A stretch of 26,195 bases of DNA from JBGQAS01 sp964498605 (GTDB lineage: Bacteria; Chloroflexota; Anaerolineae; Anaerolineales; Anaerolineaceae): assembly GCA_964498605.1 (NCBI GenBank), contig CAZCHK010000033.1, forward strand, positions 1 through 26,195, written 5' to 3'. A program made the translations under genes and the position numbers. The stretch's first letter is position 1; every line of letters begins with the position of its first letter. The notes under the pieces were generated by a model, which did not search any database, was not told where the DNA came from, and saw only the letters and a program-made list of their open reading frames with translations. This document shows, piece after piece, positions 6,918 to 13,298 of this stretch.

Positions 6918-9688
6918 TCCTCATCTCCTTGCACGTTTGGTACCGTGTCTGACCTCGGATCGTTTTCCTCGAGAGGTTGGGAAAATCCTCGTTCGGCCGC
7001 ACCAATTTCTTGACCGTCGATGGCTGGTGTTACAAATCCCGGGTCGTCCGACACGCTATTCTGTACGGGTGGATTTGATTCGGGTAATGCGGCAGCCGGT
7101 CTGCTTTCCGGTTTGACGGATGAGGCTACGGCTTCTTCAGCCCCCTGGGCTCCGGTGATTTGAATTTGTGTATTTTTCGCCTTCAAAGCCTTGCCCAGCT
7201 CTTCGACGGAGGTCTTCAAGATTGTCTCAATGTCAACCGAGCGACGGATTTTATCCGTGATGGTGTAGAGCTGCTGCTGCCGGTCCACCTGGTCGCGGAT
7301 TTGACCGACCAGCTGAACGCTGGAAATGATGGAACCCAGGCTGTTTGCCAGCGTGGATAGGATTTCGATATCATTTTCATTGAAAGCGCGCGTCGATGGG
7401 CTTTCGATATTGATCGCCCCAAAAAAAGTGTCCCGGAACATGATTGGAATGGCCAGTTCGGATTGTGTTTTTGGGTTCAGTGGAACGTAATTCTCGATTG
7501 TCGATACATCGTCAATCACGATCGTGCGTTGTTCGCTTGCCACCTGGCCAATGATTCCTTCCCCTTTAGGGATTTTTACTTCCCCGACAGCTGGTTTATC
7601 TTGTCCTTGTGATGCTTTGAGTATCATGCTGCCTTCATCGTCCGGGACAAAAATGGATATCTGGGTGTTGGGCAATGTGTCCGCAAGTCCTTCAACGACA
7701 TTCATGTAAGCAGCATCAATCGTTGGCGCCGTCGTCGCGATGGACGTGATCAGATACATCGATCTCTGTCTGGCCAGGTAATCCTTTGTTCGCTGACCCT
7801 GAGAGGCGTTGGAGATGATCAACGCAATTTGATCCGTGATCAATTGGAGTGCCTGCAGATCGGCTGCTGTAAAGAAGTTTGGCTGTTCGCTGCGGTAATC
7901 GATGAAACCCAACACATCGCCGCCTGACCTCAACGGTATGATGAGTTCGGATCGAGTGTTGGGAAGTAACTCATCCTGTATGTGGTTCTGGTCCCGAGCT
8001 GTATCAGGAATGATTCGGTAATTGCCATCGGACAAAGCCTGGTTGAGTATGGATTTACCTCTCACCCTGATCTGATAACTTTCCGCTCGATGTTTTTCTC
8101 CTGTCTCACCAGAACCGTCCTTGAAGACAGCGTTTTCCTTTAACGTATCCAGCAGGTACAATCCTGCAAATTGGATCTTCATGTTGGATTGAATGCCGTT
8201 CATTAATTCTTTCAGCTGCGCGTCCAAAGCAATCGATTCGGTGCTGGAATGAATGATCTCAGCTGCCAAATTCAAATGTGCCTCGCGGGTTTGCGCCAGG
8301 TTTTGTGTCTTCCTTAACTCCGTGTCATCCCACGAAATTTCCAGCAGGCCAATGGTGTTGCCGTCCTTGTTCTTTAAGGGAACTTTATTTTGTGAGAGAA
8401 TGATCTCAGATCCATCCGCAAGAGTTCTGGATATTTTTGTATCCAGCTTGGGAAAACCCGAGGAAATGACCTCCAGGTCATCTTTATAGTTTTGCAGCCC
8501 TTCGGATTCATTCATGATCTTGATATCGGATTGACCGATGGCAGTTTTGTTATCCGGGATTCCCAGCTGTTGGACCAGCTGTTTGTTCAGGTTCAGGTAT
8601 TTTCCTTGAGTATCTTTAACGGAAAGATTCATGGGTGAGAAATCAAAGATGTTATCAAGTATGATGTCGTTTGTCGCGCTTCTCTCGATCTGTTCGATCT
8701 TTTGCTTGTTCGCCTGAATGGCTGCAAGAACGGAAGCGATGATGGTGCTTAGCGAGCTCATCAGGCTGATGTCAAAATCTTGAAACGCGTCCTCATCTGT
8801 GGTATCGGAAATACTCATCACGCCGATTGCTTCACCGTTAACCATTAACGGGCAGCCGATGAACGACTGAGCGGGTGCTCCCTGTTCACGAACACCCAGA
8901 CGTTGCAAGGCATTGGATGCCTGCCTTAACCACGAAACGGATCTTTTGTTCTTGATGATATAGGAGAACAGACCTTCGCCGAAAGCGATTGGCCTGGGAT
9001 TTTGCATCTTGCCATTTTCGTACACGTAAACATATTGAATCTGATCGGCCTCTCGATCGTGCAGCGCAACTGAGAAATCCTTTTCCCTGCCAAAAATCTG
9101 CTGTAATTGTGAATGCAAGAAAGGAAGCAGTCTTGCAGGAGTATTATCCTTCGAAATCAATTCGGTCAAACCACGGAACAGTTCCAGCGCTTTCGTTTGT
9201 TTTTCTGAAGATGACTCAAGAGCCTTTTTCCCAAGGATTTTTTCTGATGCGACCAAAATTTCCTGTATGGGTAATATGTCCGTTTGCCCGATTGCATCTT
9301 CATCTCTCGATCCGACAATCAATAACCTGGTCGCTTTTTCATTGACATTGAGAGGGATGATTGCGGCTGATCGGCAACCTCGATTAATAAAAAAGGCCAG
9401 AAGGTCCGAGTACTCCGATTCCAGCTCAAGGTTGTCAAGAATGGCGTACCTTCGGGTGGCGAATGGTGTCAAAGCCTGACCCACAGGAATGCGGAGGCCT
9501 TCCAGCAGCCTGTCTTCAGAAATGGAGGTCGGATCCACCGAGCCGATGTAATTGAAGAATTCTCTTTCGACACTGAACAAAAACGCCACAAAACTCGTTT
9601 CTTTGATGGCATCCAGAATCAGATGGTCAATTTGCGATTCGTTTGTGGCGGTTGATATTTCAATCAGGTATTTTTGAAGTTCAATCAT
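6914..9688 (-). CDS. Soluble multi-GAF/PAS protein with acidic, disordered tail, no kinase
   Basis: A 924-residue protein with no transmembrane helix, so probably cytoplasmic. Domains in order: an atypical GAF-like region (about 5-155), a GAF domain (about 165-320, with FIGCPLMVNGEAIGVMSI), a PAS domain (about 338-455, starting near FDFSPMNLSVKDTQGKYLN and ending LLEISWDDTE), a GAF domain (about 475-635, with TRSELIIPLRSG) and a GAF domain (about 645-800, with TQSELAIPIMFRDTFFGAI). Then come a coiled coil with ITDKIRRSVDIETILK and a C-terminal stretch of about 90 residues rich in Pro, Glu, Ser and Asp. No output enzyme is visible. ATG 9688 has an AGGTGA ribosome-binding site and starts seven bases after the receiver gene's stop; its own stop overlaps the next start. 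It may be a scaffold or signal integrator between the receivers and the membrane sensors. Confidence 0.85.
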   Translation of the reverse strand: MIELQKYLIEISTATNESQIDHLILDAIKETSFVAFLFSVEREFFNYIGSVDPTSISEDRLLEGLRIPVGQALTPFATRRYAILDNLELESEYSDLLAFFINRGCRSAAIIPLNVNEKATRLLIVGSRDEDAIGQTDILPIQEILVASEKILGKKALESSSEKQTKALELFRGLTELISKDNTPARLLPFLHSQLQQIFGREKDFSVALHDREADQIQYVYVYENGKMQNPRPIAFGEGLFSYIIKNKRSVSWLRQASNALQRLGVREQGAPAQSFIGCPLMVNGEAIGVMSISDTTDEDAFQDFDISLMSSLSTIIASVLAAIQANKQKIEQIERSATNDIILDNIFDFSPMNLSVKDTQGKYLNLNKQLVQQLGIPDNKTAIGQSDIKIMNESEGLQNYKDDLEVISSGFPKLDTKISRTLADGSEIILSQNKVPLKNKDGNTIGLLEISWDDTELRKTQNLAQTREAHLNLAAEIIHSSTESIALDAQLKELMNGIQSNMKIQFAGLYLLDTLKENAVFKDGSGETGEKHRAESYQIRVRGKSILNQALSDGNYRIIPDTARDQNHIQDELLPNTRSELIIPLRSGGDVLGFIDYRSEQPNFFTAADLQALQLITDQIALIISNASQGQRTKDYLARQRSMYLITSIATTAPTIDAAYMNVVEGLADTLPNTQISIFVPDDEGSMILKASQGQDKPAVGEVKIPKGEGIIGQVASEQRTIVIDDVSTIENYVPLNPKTQSELAIPIMFRDTFFGAINIESPSTRAFNENDIEILSTLANSLGSIISSVQLVGQIRDQVDRQQQLYTITDKIRRSVDIETILKTSVEELGKALKAKNTQIQITGAQGAEEAVASSVKPESRPAAALPESNPPVQNSVSDDPGFVTPAIDGQEIGAAERGFSQPLEENDPRSDTVPNVQGDEE

Positions 9689-9695
9689 ATCTCAC

Positions 9696-10112
9696 CTATC
9701 TGTTGAGATCCCACACCGATTCTCCCTTTAGTACCTTTAAAATTGAGGGAACGAACCGATCTGGATTAAGCGGTTTCCCGATGAAGCCGTTAAATCCGGC
9801 AATCTTCGCTTTATTCATTTGCTCTTCATTGGCAAGGGCGGTTACTGCGACAATGGGAACATTTTCTAATTTTGGCGATTGTTTGATCTTCCGGAATGCC
9901 GAAAAACCATCCTCATAGGGTAGCATGATGTCTAATAGAATGAGGTCAATTGATGGTAGCGTATCCGCAAATTCAACGATGGAATATCCTGAGGTTTTCC
10001 ATTCGCAGTGAAAACCGTTTTTTTCCAGCAATCGAGAGACGAGGAAAAAATTGGACGCGTTATCTTCGACAATCAAAACCTGCAACTCTCTTTTATTTTC
10101 AGATTCGGTCAT
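9696..10112 (-). CDS. Stand-alone response-regulator receiver protein (second in operon)
   Basis: A 138-residue protein that is essentially one CheY-like receiver domain. The acidic pair E16-D17 (VLIVEDN), the phospho-acceptor D61 (LILLDIMLPYEDG), T91 (VAVTALA) and K113 (GKPLNP) are all in place, so it should accept a phosphoryl group. No DNA-binding or enzymatic effector follows. It overlaps the preceding receiver gene by four bases (ATGA) and is followed seven bases later by the large GAF/PAS gene. Single-domain receivers usually act by protein-protein contact or as phosphorelay intermediates. Its kinase is not in this window, since none of the neighbouring GAF proteins has kinase motifs. 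Confidence 0.9.
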   Translation of the reverse strand: MTESENKRELQVLIVEDNASNFFLVSRLLEKNGFHCEWKTSGYSIVEFADTLPSIDLILLDIMLPYEDGFSAFRKIKQSPKLENVPIVAVTALANEEQMNKAKIAGFNGFIGKPLNPDRFVPSILKVLKGESVWDLNR

Positions 10113-10504
10113 AAGTTAGAGCCTTGTATAGGTTGAAAATAGGACACAATTTGATCCAGGAAGGTGTCAATGTCGATGGGCTTTTCAATGTACCCATCAC
10201 ATCCTGCCTGGTAGGTGCGTTCTCGATCACCGCGTAACGCGTTGGCTGTGATTGCGACGACTGGAATTCTCGTGTATTCGGGCAAAGCTTTTAATTGTGC
10301 CGTGAGTGAATAACCATCCATCTCCGGCATATTGATGTCAAGCAGGATCATGTCAGGCCGGGTGTTCTTCAAGGTTTCCAGGGCTTCTTTTGCGTTGCAC
10401 GCTTCAATGACCTGGTATCCTCCAAATTGCAGCATTCTTCGAACGAGCATCCTGTTGTCATCATTATCTTCGACATGCAAAATGGTTTTCAAGCCCTCTA
10501 GCAT
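10109..10504 (-). CDS. Stand-alone response-regulator receiver protein (first in operon)
   Basis: A 131-residue CheY-like receiver domain starting MLEGLKTILHVEDNDDN. Key residues are present: E12-D13, phospho-acceptor D56 (MILLDINMPEMDG), T86 (VVAITANA) and K108 (IEKPID). An in-frame upstream ATG at 10564 would add 20 residues, but GAGGAG sits eight bases before the ATG at 10504 and the receiver fold begins there, so 10504 is chosen. There is no effector domain. The sequence resembles the receiver modules of hybrid kinases and DivK-like proteins. As the first gene of the run it may set expression of the whole sensor operon; a hairpin abuts its ribosome-binding site. Confidence 0.9.
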   Translation of the reverse strand: MLEGLKTILHVEDNDDNRMLVRRMLQFGGYQVIEACNAKEALETLKNTRPDMILLDINMPEMDGYSLTAQLKALPEYTRIPVVAITANALRGDRERTYQAGCDGYIEKPIDIDTFLDQIVSYFQPIQGSNL

Positions 10505-10518
10505 CCAGAATTCTCCTC

Positions 10519-10541
10519 GCGCAGCACTATTATTACTGCGC
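10519..10541 (-). promoter_or_regulatory. Hairpin abutting the ribosome-binding site of the first receiver gene
   Basis: GCGCAG (10519-10524) and CTGCGC (10536-10541) form a perfect six-base-pair stem with an AT-rich 11-base loop in the 5' leader of the sensor operon. The stem ends directly against the GAGGAG ribosome-binding site (10513-10518). It has no U-tract, so it is not a terminator. It could affect translation initiation or transcript stability, which is inference. Confidence 0.45.
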
Positions 10542-10594
10542 TTCGTTAAATGTTTCAAACACACGTGAGCCTGGCACGACTTAACCCATTAAGT

Positions 10595-10600
10595 ATTATA
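10595..10600 (-). promoter_or_regulatory. Candidate -10 box of the receiver/GAF operon promoter
   Basis: A perfect TATAAT on the minus strand about 90 bases upstream of the first receiver start. No good -35 hexamer lies at 16-18 bases; the nearest TTG-like hexamer (TTGAAA at 10623-10628) is 22 bases away. The site is AT-rich and plausible but weak. Read-through from the upstream tRNA-Gly on the same strand is an alternative source of transcription, since no clear terminator lies between them. Confidence 0.4.
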
Positions 10601-10675
10601 CAAGAAATCACAAGAATGGATTTTTCAAATTTGTTAGAAATTATTTAAATGAAAAGAACGCTGAATTCAAGGAAG

Positions 10676-10747
10676 AGCGGGTGATGGGATTCGAACCCAC
10701 GGATGGTACCTTGGGAAGGTACTGCCTTACCACTTGGCGACACCCGC
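10676..10747 (-). tRNA. tRNA-Gly (anticodon CCC)
   Basis: A complete 72-base cloverleaf. The acceptor stem GCGGGTG pairs fully with CACCCGC. The D arm is GCC/GGC, the anticodon stem GTACC/GGTAC holds the loop TTCCCAA giving anticodon CCC, and the T arm has the TTCGAAT loop. The discriminator base is U, as usual for bacterial tRNA-Gly. The 3' CCA is not encoded (CTT follows), so a CCA-adding enzyme is needed. It reads codon GGG. Confidence 0.96.
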
Positions 10748-10756
10748 ATAACAGAG

Positions 10757-10785
10757 ATTATAGCGGTCAAAAAAGTGTCTGTCAA
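10757..10785 (-). promoter_or_regulatory. Consensus sigma-70-type promoter for tRNA-Gly
   Basis: On the minus strand, TTGACA (10780-10785) is followed by exactly 17 bases and then TATAAT (10757-10762). Both hexamers match the consensus perfectly. The -10 box ends nine bases before the tRNA 5' end, so transcription should begin at or just before the mature tRNA. Confidence 0.85.
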
Positions 10786-10809
10786 TGACAAAAGGCGAAA
10801 AAACCCTTA

Positions 10810-10818
10810 TGGTATAAT
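10810..10818 (+). promoter_or_regulatory. Extended -10 promoter of the mreB operon
   Basis: TGG-TATAAT fits the TGnTATAAT extended -10 motif, with a poor -35 region (around 10790-10795), as is usual for extended -10 promoters. It lies about 55 bases before the mreB start. The predicted start is near 10825, giving a leader of about 50 bases. It is divergent from the tRNA-Gly promoter. Confidence 0.65.
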
Positions 10819-10873
10819 GATTTTTTGAATTTCGCAGGCTAAAAGATATTATTTTACAAAAAAAGGTGATTCA

Positions 10874-11935
10874 TTGGCCAACCCAATTAATTGGCTGTTA
10901 GGATTATTTTCTCTCGACATTGGCATTGACCTGGGAACCGCGAATACCTTAGTTTATATTCGAGGTAAGGGTATTGTCATCAACGAACCTTCTTGGGTCG
11001 CAGTAGATAAAAAAACCAGGAAACCATTGGCGATTGGTGAACAGGCAAAATTGATGGCTGGCAGAGTCCCCTCCAATGTCCTGGTGGTTCGACCTTTGAG
11101 GGATGGCGTAATTTCTGAGTTTGAGATCACGCAGGCGATGCTGGGTTATTTCATTGGCAGAGCTCATCAACATACCGTTGTACCCATGCCAAGGCCGCGT
11201 GTGGTCATTGGCATCCCTTCCGGGGCAACTGAGGTGGAAAAGCGGGCAGTTTATGATGCTTCCATGTCGGCAGGCGCGCGGGAGACCTTCCTCGTGGATG
11301 AACCTAGAGCAGCAGCGTTAGGGGCTGGTCTTCAATTGGCAGATGTGACCGGTCAGATGATTATTGATATTGGGGGAGGAACCACAGAGCTTTCCATTTT
11401 TTCCATGGGAGGCGTGGTTGTCTCACGCTCGTTAAGAGTGGCTGGGGATGAATTCGACACTGACATCGTTCGATACATCAGGAATAAGTATAATTTACTG
11501 ATTGGAGAACGCCTGGCAGAGCAGGTAAAAATCAGCATCGGTTCAGCGTTCCCCTTGCAAGCGGAAAAAACAATGCCCATACGCGGGCGTAATTTAATCT
11601 CTGGACTCCCTGAAACGATAGAAGTGAGTTCCATAGAAATTCGGGAAGCCATGACCAGCTCCCTGCAGGTCATCATTGATACCATAAAAGATGCCATCGA
11701 TGAAGCTCCCCCTGAAATTCTCACGGACCTGATGGACAATGGTATCTGTTTGGCGGGTGGTTCCTCCTTACTGAACACACTGCCTGAAAGACTGCAGGAT
11801 GAATTGAAGATAAGAGTCTGGCGCGCGGAAGATCCTTTGACATGCGTGGCGCGTGGTGCTGGCTTGGTACTGGAAGACCTCGAAAAGCATAAACGTTTTC
11901 TGGTTGATGTTGAACGAAGCACTTTTCGTCGATAA
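10874..11935 (+). CDS. mreB: Rod-shape-determining actin homologue MreB
   Basis: A 353-residue actin-fold ATPase that polymerises on the inner membrane face and guides lateral wall synthesis. Visible motifs are phosphate-1 (IDLGTANTLVY, about residues 18-28), phosphate-2 (IDIGGGTTELSIFSMGG, about 164-180) and the adenosine loop (LAGGSSLLNTLPERL, near 292-306). Length is normal for MreB. The N-terminus contains a short hydrophobic stretch (WLLGLFSL) that may help membrane binding. The start codon is TTG, chosen because AAGGTG lies five bases upstream and the next in-frame ATG would remove conserved sequence. It is the first gene of a rightward operon, followed 24 bases later by mreC. Confidence 0.98.
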   Translation: MANPINWLLGLFSLDIGIDLGTANTLVYIRGKGIVINEPSWVAVDKKTRKPLAIGEQAKLMAGRVPSNVLVVRPLRDGVISEFEITQAMLGYFIGRAHQHTVVPMPRPRVVIGIPSGATEVEKRAVYDASMSAGARETFLVDEPRAAALGAGLQLADVTGQMIIDIGGGTTELSIFSMGGVVVSRSLRVAGDEFDTDIVRYIRNKYNLLIGERLAEQVKISIGSAFPLQAEKTMPIRGRNLISGLPETIEVSSIEIREAMTSSLQVIIDTIKDAIDEAPPEILTDLMDNGICLAGGSSLLNTLPERLQDELKIRVWRAEDPLTCVARGAGLVLEDLEKHKRFLVDVERSTFRR

Positions 11936-11959
11936 GACTTCCAACCCATTCAGGTAAGA

Positions 11960-12799
11960 ATGAAATTCATCTCAAATCATATATTTAAAATTGTCCTCAT
12001 CGTGATTGTCGTGATTGGGATTTTGCTGGTCGCTTTGGGCGGCTATCTTCAACCGATCTTGGGCGCTGTATCAACCCCGTTTGTTGAGATACAGCGCTGG
12101 GTCTCATCTCGCTATTTGGCCATTTCAGAGATCCTGACCATGCCCCGCGATACGATTCTTCTTCGCCAGGAAAATCAAGAATTAAAAAATCAAGTCTCGC
12201 AGCTCCAGTCTCAGGTCATACAACTCCAGGAACAGCTTGGGGAGGCGCAGGTTCTGTACGCCTTGTTGGACTTTGCCAGGGAGCGCCCGGAAAATAAATA
12301 TATCGCCGGATCGATCATTGGAAAAGATCCAAGTCCATTTTTGCAGTACGTCATCATTGACCATGGCTCAGACGATGGATTAAAAAAAGGCATGCCGGTT
12401 GTCACGGAGCAAGGTTTGGTGGGGCAGGTTGCTGCTGTGACCGCAAAAGCCGCAAGGGTTCAGCTCATCAGTGATTCAGGTTCAGTAGTTAACGTGAGGT
12501 TAAAGAATGCCGCGATTGAAGCTCAGCTGAAAGGATCGATTTCGGGAGAGAACACACTTGAAATGATCCCCCAGGACGCGCAACTTGAAATTGGTGATAT
12601 TGTTCTGACATCTGGCCTGGGAGGAACATACCCTCCTGGAATCGTCATCGGGCAGGTGACGCAAACAAGAAAAGTGGAAACAGACCTTTTTCAAACCGCT
12701 GTTGTGCAGCCGATCGTCAACTTCGCGCAATTGAAAGCTGTTTTAATCATCATTAATTTTGAACCCATTGAAACCAGTCCGTTGTTTCCAACAGAGTAA
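11960..12799 (+). CDS. mreC: Rod-shape-determining protein MreC
   Basis: A 279-residue bitopic membrane protein. A hydrophobic anchor spans about residues 8-32. It is followed by a coiled coil (about 72-95, ENQELKNQVSQLQSQVIQLQ) and the extracytoplasmic beta-domain, which contains the family-typical stretch IDHGSDDGLKKGMPVVTEQGLVG and the LTSGLGGTYPPGIVIG motif. MreC forms part of the elongasome and activates PBP2. It lies between mreB and mreD, with only two bases before mreD. The Shine-Dalgarno before ATG 11960 is weak (AGGTAAGA), so translational coupling to mreB is possible. Confidence 0.95.
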   Translation: MKFISNHIFKIVLIVIVVIGILLVALGGYLQPILGAVSTPFVEIQRWVSSRYLAISEILTMPRDTILLRQENQELKNQVSQLQSQVIQLQEQLGEAQVLYALLDFARERPENKYIAGSIIGKDPSPFLQYVIIDHGSDDGLKKGMPVVTEQGLVGQVAAVTAKAARVQLISDSGSVVNVRLKNAAIEAQLKGSISGENTLEMIPQDAQLEIGDIVLTSGLGGTYPPGIVIGQVTQTRKVETDLFQTAVVQPIVNFAQLKAVLIIINFEPIETSPLFPTE

Positions 12800-12801
12800 G
12801 A

Positions 12802-13296
12802 ATGCATCTTTTTATTGGCATCCCTTTGATTCTGATTACCGCCATTCTCCAAACCACGATCATCTCCAGGCTGACTTTTGAGAATGGCACAGCCAACTTG
12901 CTGTTGATTATCATCATCATCTGGGGGTTGCATGAGAGAAGTAAAGGAAGCTGGGTATTGGCGATCATTTCTGGCCTGCTGCTTACTTTGAGCAGCAATC
13001 TTCCAGTGGGTACGTATATCATCTCGTTTCTTATTGTCAACATGATCGTTCGATATTTGAACAAAAAAATATGGAAATCCCCGCTTCTGGTATTAATCAT
13101 GGTGATGATCGTCAGCACACTGATCGAACACGCCGTCACCTATCTCGCGTTGGTGTTCATCGGGCAGGTAAACCCTGTCGGATTGATTTTTTCCAGGATT
13201 ACGATCCCATCCGTTATTCTCAATCTGGTTTGGGCATTTCCAGTTTTTTTCGTATTAAATCATGTGCTGGATAGATTGTTTCCTTCGACTGAATAG
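12802..13296 (+). CDS. mreD: Rod-shape-determining membrane protein MreD
   Basis: A 164-residue protein made almost entirely of about five hydrophobic helices, with a length and composition typical of MreD. MreD sequence conservation is low, so the call rests on its position between mreC (two bases upstream) and mrdA (two bases downstream) and on the membrane topology. It is thought to stabilise the MreC-PBP2-RodA elongation complex in the membrane. No separate promoter is visible. Confidence 0.9.
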   Translation: MHLFIGIPLILITAILQTTIISRLTFENGTANLLLIIIIIWGLHERSKGSWVLAIISGLLLTLSSNLPVGTYIISFLIVNMIVRYLNKKIWKSPLLVLIMVMIVSTLIEHAVTYLALVFIGQVNPVGLIFSRITIPSVILNLVWAFPVFFVLNHVLDRLFPSTE

Positions 13297-13298
13297 CA

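Noticed and set aside
204..9688. Degenerate histidine kinase domains at the ends of the GAF proteins
   Set aside because: The C-terminal segments are too short and lack any H-box, N-box or glycine-rich ATP site. They end in a coiled coil and polar tail.
10505..10564. A 20-residue N-terminal extension of the first receiver
   Set aside because: The added residues do not belong to a receiver fold, and GAGGAG lies correctly before the internal ATG 10504. The operon leader hairpin also falls inside the extension.
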